A DNA stretch of 33,683 nt from Euryarchaeota archaeon UBA28 (GCA_002501605.1 DANW01000024.1:1-33683); one strand, 5' to 3'; counted from the stretch's first letter, positions 17,438 through 25,586 are shown. The notes: generated from the letters alone by a model not told the origin. Numbers and translations: made by a program.

Positions 17438-17460
17438 AGCGTGACGGGGAGTCCCCCGCT
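17438..17460. repeat. GC-rich hairpin in the uS12/UbiD divergent region
   Basis: CGGGG (17445-17449) pairs with CCCCG (17454-17458) around a four-base loop, and AGCG/CGCT at the edges can add to an alternative stem. It lies directly upstream of the uS12 TATA-like box, so it is more likely a DNA site than a leader RNA structure. It could affect either divergent gene; no regulator is evident. Confidence 0.3.
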
Positions 17461-17524
17461 AATAGGGTACTAGAGGGGGATAGCCTCACTAACATTCAAG
17501 CATCTATAGACTCCGGCCCCTAAC

Positions 17525-18796
17525 ATGGCCTTCCGTGACATGCTAGCAGGCGTCCAAAACGTCGACGAGGAGACTAGTGTGATTCACGGCATGATAGATA
17601 CTTCAAACGATCTTGGGGACATACCCTTGTTATTCAATAAAATCAGAGAAGCACCCGGACATCGTGCGGCATTGAACGTATTAGAGAAGTCTAGATTATG
17701 CGAGATGTTTGACATATCCCCCGGGGATTTGATAGATGTCTTGGCTTGGGCGATGGAAAATCCAACCGAACCAGAGATAGTCGATACTTCGGATGCGCCG
17801 GTGATGGAGTCGGGACAAAAGGTGGTAGACTTGACAAAGATTCCAATTCCGTGGCACTTTAGGGAGGATGGGGGGAGGTACCAGTCTGCATCCATCATCA
17901 TAGCGCAGTATTCTGGAATCAGAAATGTTTCATTCCATCGTCAGCTCTTGAGAGACAGTAATCACACAGTAGCGAGATTGGTCCCGAGGCATCTTAGAAC
18001 TATCAGTTCTCAAGCTGCTCACGCTGGGGATGACGTTCCTGTTGCTGTAGTGAATGGGGCTGATCCTACTGTTCTTCTAGCGGCAGCGATGTCATTCTCC
18101 GATTATGTAGATGAGTTGACCGTGGCATCCTCCTTACACATGAAGCTCCATGGGACTCCTCTGAAGGTGGTAATTTTACCGAACGGTGTGATGGTCCCTG
18201 CGGACGCAGAGTATGCGATGGAAGCAAGAATTACACCGGAAAGGGATGATGAAGGGCCATATGTGGACATAACTGGGACCGTGGACGACATCAGGCAGGA
18301 ACATGTAATTGAGTATGACAATGTATTCCACCGTGAAAATCCTGTTTTTCACGCCATAATTCCCACGGGTATTGAGCATAGGACACTGATGGGAATGCCT
18401 AGGGCTCCAACAATAAAAAATGCAGTTTCCAAGGAAGTCGAGTGCATAGACGTCCACATGACTGATGGGGGCTGTGGATGGCTATCGTCCGTCGTACAGA
18501 TCGTGCCCAAGAACAAAGGGGATGGCATGCTGGCCATAGACGCGGCATTCAGGGGCCACCCTTCTATGAAGCAGGTAGTTGTAGTTGATACAGACATAGA
18601 TATCTCTGATCCCAGAAGAGTTGAATGGGCACTCATGACAAGGTGGCAACCAGACAAAGACACTGTCGTCCTAAAAGATCAGAGGGGCTCAAGTTTGGAC
18701 CCCAGCCGTACAGAGGACGGGATAACCAGTAAGATTGGCATGGACGCCACTTTGGATCCTGGAATCGATAGGGCTCCATATGAGTCCGTTTTGTGA
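17525..18796 (+). CDS. UbiD-family decarboxylase (candidate anhydromevalonate phosphate decarboxylase)
   Basis: UbiD enzymes decarboxylate unsaturated acids with prenylated FMN. The 423-residue protein shows REDGGRYQSASIIIAQ with the family arginine at R118, LVPRHLRTI, MVPADAEYAMEARI, DEGPYVDITG, and the C-terminal DTDIDISDPRRVEWAL and LKDQRGSSLDPS blocks. It is shorter than bacterial UbiD (about 490) and similar to the archaeal branch that includes anhydromevalonate phosphate decarboxylase (AMPD), which makes isopentenyl phosphate, the IPK substrate. IPK and the IDI-prenyltransferase gene lie about 3.5-6 kb away, which supports AMPD by context only. Other archaeal UbiD paralogues act on aromatic acids, so family membership is firm but the substrate is not. 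Confidence 0.92.
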   Translation: MAFRDMLAGVQNVDEETSVIHGMIDTSNDLGDIPLLFNKIREAPGHRAALNVLEKSRLCEMFDISPGDLIDVLAWAMENPTEPEIVDTSDAPVMESGQKVVDLTKIPIPWHFREDGGRYQSASIIIAQYSGIRNVSFHRQLLRDSNHTVARLVPRHLRTISSQAAHAGDDVPVAVVNGADPTVLLAAAMSFSDYVDELTVASSLHMKLHGTPLKVVILPNGVMVPADAEYAMEARITPERDDEGPYVDITGTVDDIRQEHVIEYDNVFHRENPVFHAIIPTGIEHRTLMGMPRAPTIKNAVSKEVECIDVHMTDGGCGWLSSVVQIVPKNKGDGMLAIDAAFRGHPSMKQVVVVDTDIDISDPRRVEWALMTRWQPDKDTVVLKDQRGSSLDPSRTEDGITSKIGMDATLDPGIDRAPYESVL

Positions 18797-18803
18797 GGCT
18801 CTC

Positions 18804-19805
18804 ATGACAAAAACAAATATTGCAGAAGCTTTGCAACATCCGAGAAGAAGTCTAGGGGATAGGCACAGGAGTCAATCGGAAAAATACGTATCACTTGCTT
18901 TAGACCAGAGAGGCGAAGTTATTGCTGATCGAGCAGTAAATCTTGAGTGGGGGGAGCAGAGTGCGAGGCAGGCTGTTTTGTATGACTTCACGAATCCGGA
19001 GAACTGGTTTGCCCTGGTTAGAGTGAAGATTTTGCTTGGAGACTCAGTTGGGATTAGAGCCGTATTGGAGGACCTATTTACCGTTCTTGGGCGAAAACCA
19101 GAACACATCGCCCAACTGGAGAAAGTGGATTTCCTATCGAATGGGACTATTCTTCTAGAGGCTTCATTGGAGGCCGATCCTTTAGATGCCGATAAATGGT
19201 GGGAGATGATATCTAAATCCGATGGCATGTTGGAAGAATTTTCTGACAGAATGGGGACTCTGGACTTGAGTGACCGTAGAGCCAATGTTCTTTTCTCTCG
19301 GAGAATAGAAAGAATAAGAGATTCGGGGCATGAAGAGGAGTTCTTGATGTTATCCAGGCTGATTCTAGCACAGAGACCTTCGAACCATGAGGCATGGACG
19401 TCGCTTGGGAGGATGCATGAAAGAAGGAGGGAGTACAGTGATGCTTGGCTTTGCTATGACCAGGCACAGAGTTTTTTTCCTGGTAAACCCGTAAGGGACG
19501 AATTCAGATCCCGTATGGAGAAGGAGATCGATGGGTCGAAAAAGACAGCTTGGAATCCCCCTGGAATCAGTCAAAGAACGGACTTCCTCAGAAGGATGGA
19601 AGAGATGGCATCATTTGATAATGGAGCAACAATACAAGAAGCTGATGAGAAAGAGAGTCTTGGCCCTCTCGCCATTATCCATCAACTAATTAGCGAAGAA
19701 AGGATTCCTGAAGCTTTTTTCAAGTCAAGGAGATTGGCTTCCGAAGGCGTCGAAGGAGCGATGGAGATGTATGAAAAATTGAGAGAAATGATGGGGGAAG
19801 ATTAG
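18804..19805 (+). CDS. TPR-like repeat protein, function unknown
   Basis: This acidic helical protein of about 333 residues has tetratricopeptide-like helix pairs, the clearest being AWTSLGRMHERRREYSDAWL followed by CYDQAQSFFPG. Earlier pairs, such as ENWFALVRVKILLGDSVGIR and DKWWEMISK, suggest the repeat runs over much of the chain. I chose the ATG at 18804, eight bases after the UbiD-family stop; a more upstream start would overlap that gene by 60 bases. The stop TAG overlaps the GTG start of the Nudix gene by one base, so the three genes form an operon. TPR proteins are usually scaffolds; no partner is visible. Confidence 0.8.
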   Translation: MTKTNIAEALQHPRRSLGDRHRSQSEKYVSLALDQRGEVIADRAVNLEWGEQSARQAVLYDFTNPENWFALVRVKILLGDSVGIRAVLEDLFTVLGRKPEHIAQLEKVDFLSNGTILLEASLEADPLDADKWWEMISKSDGMLEEFSDRMGTLDLSDRRANVLFSRRIERIRDSGHEEEFLMLSRLILAQRPSNHEAWTSLGRMHERRREYSDAWLCYDQAQSFFPGKPVRDEFRSRMEKEIDGSKKTAWNPPGISQRTDFLRRMEEMASFDNGATIQEADEKESLGPLAIIHQLISEERIPEAFFKSRRLASEGVEGAMEMYEKLREMMGED

Positions 19806-20197
19806 TGTTTGTTGTGTGTTGGGTATACTCCAGAAAAGCCCTTATTGACGAGAAACCTTGGATTATGGTCCTCAACAAGAATAGGGGTTGGGAGCTCCCG
19901 GGTGGCGAGATTGTTGAAAACGAAGATTTTGATGTAGCCGCCTTGAGGGAGCTTTACGAAGAAACAGGATTGCTTGGAACCGCGATTAAATACGATGAAG
20001 GCATCATTGAAGGGGGAGTTGTGGTCTTAATTGAAGTCGAGAATTCCCCAAACCCTGAACCATGGGACTCACTGGACCCCTCAATAATCGAAGTTGGCTG
20101 GTGCCTAGAAGCGCCCACTAGACTAGCATGGGATGAAGAGGAGCTTGAAAAAATTAGAAATCACGACTGGAGTTCCTCCAAGACCCTCGGATCCTGA
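19805..20197 (+). CDS. Nudix hydrolase
   Basis: Nudix hydrolases cleave nucleoside diphosphates linked to another moiety. The 130-residue protein has an exact Nudix box: GEIVENE, seven residues, then RELYEETGL, preceded by NKNRGWELPGG. Substrate cannot be read from the box. The GTG start overlaps the stop of the TPR gene (TAGTG), indicating coupling. The last 37 bases overlap the convergent TPR-like gene, the largest such overlap in the window. Confidence 0.88.
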   Translation: MFVVCWVYSRKALIDEKPWIMVLNKNRGWELPGGEIVENEDFDVAALRELYEETGLLGTAIKYDEGIIEGGVVVLIEVENSPNPEPWDSLDPSIIEVGWCLEAPTRLAWDEEELEKIRNHDWSSSKTLGS

Positions 20198-20997
20198 ATT
20201 TCTTCCTTTCTAGCTTTCAGCGCTTTTTTCCATATGGGCCTGTCTAATTTTTCTGAAGCCTCCAGAATTAGTCCCAAGTCAATTCTTGACTGACCGGAGA
20301 GGTCATTGCACAGTAAGGGGAAAAGATATTCCACTACATCCACAATATCAGTCGGATTAGAGGGTTTTTGGGTGTTTCCGGGTCCCTCCCTCGGACTGGC
20401 ATTCTCTAGTAATTCAGACATTGTGAGAGAGTCCTCATCTATTTCATCTAGGGCAAGGTCTAGCCATTCAAGAGATGCGGCAACAGCCTCAGGAACCATC
20501 TCTGACTCTATGAAACCAGATCTGGCCGACCATAGGTGCCTCTTTGCTGGAGCGTAATCGCCCATAGATGAAAGAATCCTTCCGACCTCTATTCTTGATA
20601 ATGATTTGATATCAAGGGGGTGGCCATTATTCAGGGAAATCTCAGAGTGAGTGGCAAGGGCCATCATCAACTCTCTCCTGTTGGCATGCCATGTAGCCAG
20701 ATTTAGTAAAGCAAGACCGTGAAGTGAAGAACCCCTAGAAATGGCGTTTAGCCTATCGACGCACCACCTTAATTCACTCCCTATGTCATCTGTCGGGACG
20801 AGTCCTAGCAAAGCTCTTTCCAGCCTTACCCTGGCCTCTATCAAGTGGTTACGGTCAGGACCAGATCTGGACCTATTGAGGATTTCTTCTGAAATGAGCT
20901 TGGCCTCTTCGGTATCACCATCTGCCAGGAGGGAGAGCATGGACTCCAAAAGGACATCAAGTTGACCAAGATTTTCTTCATTTGGCATGCTTCTCAC
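20161..20997 (-). CDS. Helical TPR-like protein at the end of the exosome superoperon
   Basis: I do not recognise a named family. The 278 residues are almost wholly helical with TPR-like pairs: SLLADGDTEEAKLISEEIL, LHGLALLNLATWHANRREL, and SRIEVGRILSSMGDYAPAKR are the clearest. A central linker rich in P, S and N (ENASPREGPGNTQKPSNP) separates a C-terminal helical piece. A GTG at 20997 overlaps the prefoldin stop by four bases (GTGA); an ATG lies three codons further in. It is the last gene of the run that begins at psmA. A role with chaperone or proteasome clients would suit the position but is only inference. Confidence 0.75.
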   Translation of the reverse strand: MRSMPNEENLGQLDVLLESMLSLLADGDTEEAKLISEEILNRSRSGPDRNHLIEARVRLERALLGLVPTDDIGSELRWCVDRLNAISRGSSLHGLALLNLATWHANRRELMMALATHSEISLNNGHPLDIKSLSRIEVGRILSSMGDYAPAKRHLWSARSGFIESEMVPEAVAASLEWLDLALDEIDEDSLTMSELLENASPREGPGNTQKPSNPTDIVDVVEYLFPLLCNDLSGQSRIDLGLILEASEKLDRPIWKKALKARKEEIQDPRVLEELQS

Positions 20998-21326
20998 TGT
21001 GTTTCGTAAGCTGTTACAAGCTCGTCATACTTCTTACGTAGGTCATTTTCCCTAGAGGAAAGCCTATCCATGTGTTCTTGAAGTGCATTCATTGAGCTCT
21101 CTAAATCATCCTTTACTGAGTTTCTGTCCTCAACTTCCAGCAGTAGACTCCCAATTGCTCTGTAAACTGGCTTTTCTGGGTCTTGATTAGAGAGGGCGTC
21201 CAATGTTATAGATATCTCACTTAGCTGGGTTGTGACACTTTGTATTTGTGCTAATGTGGACTGTAATTCCTGAGCAACCGACTTCAGAGCCTCAGCAACT
21301 TCATTGTTCGAATTCATATTAATCAT
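20994..21326 (-). CDS. pfdB: Prefoldin beta subunit
   Basis: Prefoldin is a hexameric chaperone that holds unfolded proteins between coiled-coil tentacles; archaea use two alpha and four beta subunits. The 110 residues form two long coiled-coil helices around a short beta hairpin (KPVYRAIGSLLLEVEDRN), with a second coil MDRLSSRENDLRKKYDELV, which is the beta-subunit pattern. The ATG at 21326 overlaps the pcc1 stop; a second ATG at 21317 would start just after it. Position after pcc1 and eL43 matches the conserved archaeal superoperon. Confidence 0.87.
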   Translation of the reverse strand: MINMNSNNEVAEALKSVAQELQSTLAQIQSVTTQLSEISITLDALSNQDPEKPVYRAIGSLLLEVEDRNSVKDDLESSMNALQEHMDRLSSRENDLRKKYDELVTAYETQ

Positions 21327-21567
21327 CCTGGCCAGTTATTGCATTCAAAGCTTGCTCCGAGGCGATCACGCCTCTCATTGTTGAGTTCCAGATAGCTCTG
21401 AGATCGGAGAAGGTTCCTGCTGTGAGGGCAATTGAAATTCTACCACCCGACCGAGTAAAGTCTGATTCTGTCCGAAGTCCACTCGCAATATGCTCCGCGT
21501 GAGGGTGTGAGAAATTCAATGACAGGGAAATACTTCCCTCATTCTTCCTCTGAGTCGGCAATTTCAT
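21319..21567 (-). CDS. pcc1: KEOPS complex subunit Pcc1
   Basis: Pcc1 is the dimerisation subunit of KEOPS, the complex that makes the universal t6A modification of tRNA. The short chain of about 82 residues has a strand ISLSLNFSHPHAEHIASGL, then RISIALTAGTFSDLRAIWNS and a final helix, which is the Pcc1 pattern. I chose the ATG at 21567, which overlaps the eL43 3' end by 29 bases. The frame is open to 21648, but a start there would overlap eL43 by 110 bases and add residues with no family match. The location between eL43 and prefoldin beta agrees with the archaeal gene order. Confidence 0.8.
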   Translation of the reverse strand: MKLPTQRKNEGSISLSLNFSHPHAEHIASGLRTESDFTRSGGRISIALTAGTFSDLRAIWNSTMRGVIASEQALNAITGQDD

Positions 21568-21907
21568 CTGCCCCCGCAATTTTTCTCTCGAATTCCAGAG
21601 CCGCTTGCTGGGCAATGACAGCCATGTCTGTGGCTGTTGCACCCTCAAGTGATCTTCTAACTACCCTGTTGTTGGCGTCCGAGGCTCTTGTGAAAGGTTC
21701 CCAAACACCTCCTGAAAAGGTATAATTGCACTTTTTACAATGCCAAATCCCAGCAGACTTCCTCTTTACCTTTACATAATGGCATTTCGGACAGGTGTAG
21801 AACTTCGACTTCTTCTTTAGTGCGGACCCTGCTCTCCTCCTTACACTGACGCCGTATCTGGAGCCAAATCTAGCTGTGAGTCCTGCTTTCTGAGTTCTTT
21901 TAGCCAT
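21539..21907 (-). CDS. rpl37ae: Ribosomal protein eL43 (L37Ae)
   Basis: This zinc-ribbon protein of the large subunit is 122 residues long. It shows the family start AKRTQKAGLTARFGSRYGVSVRRR, a C4 ribbon YTCPKCHYVKVKRKSAGIWHCKKC and the C-terminal helix segment. Usual archaeal members are about 80-100 residues; this one has an extra acidic tail ending DEIADSEEE. A GGTGAT ribosome-binding site lies five bases before the ATG. It sits between rrp42 and pcc1 as in other archaea. Confidence 0.95.
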   Translation of the reverse strand: MAKRTQKAGLTARFGSRYGVSVRRRAGSALKKKSKFYTCPKCHYVKVKRKSAGIWHCKKCNYTFSGGVWEPFTRASDANNRVVRRSLEGATATDMAVIAQQAALEFERKIAGADEIADSEEE

Positions 21908-21917
21908 AAAATCACCA

Positions 21918-22691
21918 CTAGTTAATCAATTCTCTCAATTCGGCACATCTCTTCTTGGCATGCTCCATTATGTCCGCGAATTCGTCTGCCGTGAAGATTC
22001 CCTTTAGACCCTTTTGGAGAGAGTGTACATGATCGTCGTCTCCAAGAGTGATGTGTATCCTTTCATCTCCACCTAACTCCTCTTTGTATGATGCATCATA
22101 GACGAACCTTCCCCCCACCTTGTGGTATGAGCACATTATGGGCTTCTTTGAGACCTTCAGAGGAGAGTCTTCGCCAACCTCGAATTTCTCAGCTGGGATG
22201 ATTGCAGACCTGAGGGCGGCGATTCCTGCCAGCGCAAAGGCATCGAAGAGATTACCATCGTCAGAAATAGCATGTAAGTCTAGGATTACCTGCCAAGCCT
22301 TTTCTCCGGGTATGATGCACAAATCATCCACATCAATACATCCGGATTCCCTGATTCCCCTGTCTACAACTCTCCCAAGTTCGATTGACTCAGGACTTGG
22401 TGGTCCTGCCTCCCAATGTCTGCCAGCAATTGGCCTTACTTCGCAGGAGCACATCAAACCACCCTGGTTTGGCCTATCCGGATAGGGAGTCATCAGCTGG
22501 AATTTCACACCTGCTAGTACTATGGTGTTGCCCATGGTGACTCTGGCGGATCCTTCGGCTCTTGGCAGAATTCCCGTTTCGAGCTTTATCTCACGGCCCT
22601 CGTATTGCCCTCTGCCATCTAATCGGGCGTCATTCATTGCTAAATCCGATAGGTGGTCCCTGAGGAGATTTGGGACTATTGGTTCACTCAT
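21918..22691 (-). CDS. rrp42: Exosome subunit Rrp42
   Basis: Rrp42 is the non-catalytic RNase PH-like subunit of the archaeal exosome ring, which alternates with Rrp41 to form the hexamer. The 257 residues show RLDGRGQYEGREIKLETG, SARVTMGNTIVLAGVKFQL, WQVILDLHAISDDGNLFDAFALAG and a C-terminal helix. It lacks the aspartate-rich catalytic signature of Rrp41, as expected. The start codon overlaps the rrp41 stop by four bases (ATGA). Confidence 0.95.
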   Translation of the reverse strand: MSEPIVPNLLRDHLSDLAMNDARLDGRGQYEGREIKLETGILPRAEGSARVTMGNTIVLAGVKFQLMTPYPDRPNQGGLMCSCEVRPIAGRHWEAGPPSPESIELGRVVDRGIRESGCIDVDDLCIIPGEKAWQVILDLHAISDDGNLFDAFALAGIAALRSAIIPAEKFEVGEDSPLKVSKKPIMCSYHKVGGRFVYDASYKEELGGDERIHITLGDDDHVHSLQKGLKGIFTADEFADIMEHAKKRCAELRELIN

Positions 22692-23407
22692 TGGTTCGCA
22701 CCTCCCTTGAGGGCCTCAACCATCAGTTTGTGAACCTGCATGGCAGCATCCACATTGTAATCCCAAGCCTGCTTGAATTCATCTGGTGATAAGTCGCCAT
22801 CCATCTGAAGGAAAACCAATTCCCCGGTGTTGGGAAGTATGCCCATTGGCAAATCAGCTTCCCCGTAATTGTCCTCTTCTTTGTTAAGGTCACAGACGAC
22901 TACATCATTGACCTTTCCACTTGCCACACTTACCACCATATCTGTCATTGGTATCCCTGCATCGGCAAGCGCTACGGATGCTGCGGTTAGGCCCACACAT
23001 CTTGTTCCTGCCTCAGCTGAGATAATTTCTATGCTAACTCTGATCTTGGATCTGGGATAGAGCTCTAGTAAAACGACGCTTTCCAAGGCATCTTTGGTGA
23101 CTTTACTGATCTCCCTACTCCTTCTGTTGAATCCCGGTCTAATTCTGTCGGTAGTCGAGAAAGGAGCCATGTTGTAGGCAACGTCAATTACTGCTCTGTC
23201 TTGCTTCTGAATCTTCCTAGGGTGGGCCTCCATTGGGCCATAGACTGCGACTATGGCTTCATTAGTGCCCCAAACCATTCTGCATGAGCCGTCTGCTACT
23301 GGGACGACGCCGGTCTCAATCGTGATAGGCCTGACGTCGCCTGGCTTTCTGCCATCCATTCTAAGGCCATTCTCATCTATCATCTGTACATCTCCGTATC
23401 CACCCAT
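22688..23407 (-). CDS. rrp41: Exosome catalytic subunit Rrp41
   Basis: Rrp41 provides the phosphorolytic 3'-5' RNase activity of the exosome and can add tails in reverse. The 239 residues contain RMDGRKPGDVRPITIETGV, AIVAVYGPMEAHPRK, RCVGLTAASVALADAGIP and the catalytic stretch VVCDLNKEEDNYGEADLP with its conserved aspartates. I chose the ATG at 23407, whose first base overlaps the last base of the rrp4 stop (TGATG); a TTG one codon earlier is also possible. It forms a tightly overlapping set with rrp4 and rrp42. Confidence 0.95.
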   Translation of the reverse strand: MGGYGDVQMIDENGLRMDGRKPGDVRPITIETGVVPVADGSCRMVWGTNEAIVAVYGPMEAHPRKIQKQDRAVIDVAYNMAPFSTTDRIRPGFNRRSREISKVTKDALESVVLLELYPRSKIRVSIEIISAEAGTRCVGLTAASVALADAGIPMTDMVVSVASGKVNDVVVCDLNKEEDNYGEADLPMGILPNTGELVFLQMDGDLSPDEFKQAWDYNVDAAMQVHKLMVEALKGGANQ

Positions 23408-24108
23408 CAAGCACCAACTCCTACTATCCTAGCCTCGGAGGATATATTTTCAATCCTCTTTCTGACCTCTAATATGTTCTCTAAATCGCCATCTATCCAA
23501 AGACGCCCATTATCGGTTACGACTATCCTGCAATCGGTCTCCATCTTCATGGCTCTCAGGAAAGAGCCGCCCTTTCCAATCAGGTGGCCGAGTAGATGTG
23601 GGTCCAGTTCATCGAGGGCGCCTGAGCGAATTTTCCTAAGGCCCATCCCTTTCATTGTAACAACGCTTTGGTGAGTTTCCTCGACTTCTTGCACCCTGCA
23701 AAGTATTGAGTCGCCTATGTCCAGAACTTTCCTCGTCCCTCCGAATTCTACTTTCGCAGGACCTAGGCTCATCGGGAGTATTGAATTGAATGGCGCGCCT
23801 ATGTCGACGAACCAGATGTTGTTCGTGCACCCTTCTATATGACCAATCACCAAATCGCCGGGCCTGGGCATATATCTTGTGTGGAGGGGGGTAACTGATA
23901 TTGTGTTGCCCTTCCTACTCATTCTTCCTTGTTTCGTTGATTTGACTCTGTCACCGACGACTAAAACGCCATGCCCAGCTTCAACCCCCTCTGCTGATCC
24001 CAAGTCTTCTCCTGGCACGACGACGGGGGATCGTCGTGAGTCTCGCGGTCCGTCCGCGTTGCTCTCATTACTCATGTTATCGGGCTGGCCGACCGGCCTA
24101 CTATTCAT
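23407..24108 (-). CDS. rrp4: Exosome RNA-binding subunit Rrp4
   Basis: Rrp4 forms part of the cap of the archaeal exosome and directs RNA into the ring. An N-terminal domain (VVVPGEDLG, HGVLVVGDRVKST) precedes an S1-like domain (PRPGDLVIGHIEGCTNNIWFV split over about 90-115) and a KH domain with GHLIGKGGSFLRAM. I chose the ATG at 24108; a GTG at 24126 and an ATG at 24075 are also in frame. The 25 or so residues before the conserved part are polar and probably disordered. It follows SBDS by about 30 bases. Confidence 0.94.
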   Translation of the reverse strand: MNSRPVGQPDNMSNESNADGPRDSRRSPVVVPGEDLGSAEGVEAGHGVLVVGDRVKSTKQGRMSRKGNTISVTPLHTRYMPRPGDLVIGHIEGCTNNIWFVDIGAPFNSILPMSLGPAKVEFGGTRKVLDIGDSILCRVQEVEETHQSVVTMKGMGLRKIRSGALDELDPHLLGHLIGKGGSFLRAMKMETDCRIVVTDNGRLWIDGDLENILEVRKRIENISSEARIVGVGA

Positions 24109-24139
24109 AACCGTTGATGTTAACACCTACGGTGAGAAG

Positions 24140-24853
24140 TCAGTCAAGTTCCTTCACCTCAGCTTCAGAAGCCCTTCCAGAGACCTTGCTTATGAGCTCG
24201 TTCTTCATACCTCCCGGGACCTCGACAATACAGGCCCATGTGCCGTCCGAGAGCCATTCCTGTCGCATTATCACGTCTCTCAGAATCTGATTTACCGCAC
24301 CATATGAAGACCCGGGGATTTTGAATGCCAATCTTACCGTAATGAATTGCAGAGGTATTAGGGGTTTCAGAACCTTCACTGCATCGGAAACTTGGCTTTC
24401 TACTGACTTGAACGGATCCACAGAAAATCTCGCCTCCTCGAGGGCGTTTTCTATTCTGGTTCTTGGGTGAGGCATCCTGGTTTTTGGGTCCGTGGCAGTG
24501 GTTGCAATTTCATTGATGATCTGAAGTTTTTTTTCATTCACCATTTTTTTTCTTTGTGCGGTTGTGAGTTGTATGGACCCTTGTCTCAATATGGTTTCAA
24601 CACAGTGTTGGATATCGATTGTTCCGAAAACCTTCTCCAATGCCTCGGAGGTAGGCCTCTCGCCGTTTCTGGAATCAGTCCAGACTTCGCTTACTGCTAA
24701 TAAATCGTCAATATCTACGGAGGTATGATCTTCTTTCCATGCATCAACCAGTTCTGGATCCACGAGAATCTCATATCTTGATCCGCCCTTCTCGAGTCTG
24801 GCAATAACTGCATCATCTAAGCTGACCATGTGCATCCTATGTGACCGAGGCAT
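24140..24853 (-). CDS. sbds: SBDS ribosome maturation protein
   Basis: SBDS (Shwachman-Bodian-Diamond protein, eukaryotic Sdo1) helps release the anti-association factor eIF6 from the large subunit. The 237 residues match the archaeal length, with DAVIARLEKGGSRYEILVDP at the N-terminus, LQIINEIATTATDPKTRMPHP split over the middle, and FKIPGSSYGAVNQIL in the C-terminal domain. It lies between psmA and rrp4, the conserved archaeal order. Confidence 0.95.
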   Translation of the reverse strand: MPRSHRMHMVSLDDAVIARLEKGGSRYEILVDPELVDAWKEDHTSVDIDDLLAVSEVWTDSRNGERPTSEALEKVFGTIDIQHCVETILRQGSIQLTTAQRKKMVNEKKLQIINEIATTATDPKTRMPHPRTRIENALEEARFSVDPFKSVESQVSDAVKVLKPLIPLQFITVRLAFKIPGSSYGAVNQILRDVIMRQEWLSDGTWACIVEVPGGMKNELISKVSGRASEAEVKELD

Positions 24854-24878
24854 AAGGAGATATGGCTAAAATCCACTC

Positions 24879-25586
24879 TCAGAGCTTGGATATGTGCTTT
24901 TTCAAATCCTCTGGGCCCAGTTCTCTGTATCCTGAATTATCGATTATGCATATCTCTACGGATTCACCAGTAAGGCCGTCATCGAATGTCTGGGATAGTG
25001 CTTCAAGGCCTATTTTGACAGCGGCATTTTCCGTCATACCTGCCTTCCATTTGTCTTCAAAGTAGGATATAACTTCGCTTCTTCCGCTTCCTATTGCTCC
25101 TGCGTGGTACGACCCGTAGGCACCAGACGGGTCTGTTTCGTAGAGATGTGCGCCTTCAGAGTCGACTCCTGCTATCAACAGTGCAGTACCAAAGGGACGA
25201 GCCCCTCCATATTGAGTGAATGATTGCTTGTAGTCACACATCTTCTTGACTAGTGTTGTCACATCAATGGAGTCACCGTAAGTCATTTTGTTAATCTGGC
25301 ATTGTACCCTTGCCCTGTCGACAAGTTGCCTAGCATCTGCGACTAGTCCCGATGTTGTAATTCCAATGTGGTCGTCTATTTTGTACATCTTTTCGATGGA
25401 TTCTGGGATTACAAGCTTGCTTGGAATCCTTTTTGCAACAATCAGGATTACTCCATCACGAAATTTGACTCCAACGGTTGTGGACCCTCTCTTTACCGAT
25501 TCGCGAGCATACTCGACCTGGTGCAGTCGTCCATCTGGTGAGAAAGTTCCTACTGAAGAATCGTATCCGCGTCCGCTCGGTTGCAT
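24879..25586 (-). CDS. psmA: Proteasome alpha subunit
   Basis: This subunit forms the outer, gate-bearing rings of the 20S proteasome. The 235 residues start with a gating N-terminus and the alpha signature YDSSVGTFSPDGRLHQVEYA, followed by KRGSTTVGVKFRDGVIL and SYHAGAIGSGRSEV. It has no catalytic threonine, as expected for alpha. It is the first gene of the exosome superoperon. In many archaea RNase P genes (rpp30, pop5) come just before psmA; here the divergent dph6 is there instead. A GATAAGAGG stretch about 32 bases upstream may be the TATA region. Confidence 0.96.
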   Translation of the reverse strand: MQPSGRGYDSSVGTFSPDGRLHQVEYARESVKRGSTTVGVKFRDGVILIVAKRIPSKLVIPESIEKMYKIDDHIGITTSGLVADARQLVDRARVQCQINKMTYGDSIDVTTLVKKMCDYKQSFTQYGGARPFGTALLIAGVDSEGAHLYETDPSGAYGSYHAGAIGSGRSEVISYFEDKWKAGMTENAAVKIGLEALSQTFDDGLTGESVEICIIDNSGYRELGPEDLKKHISKL

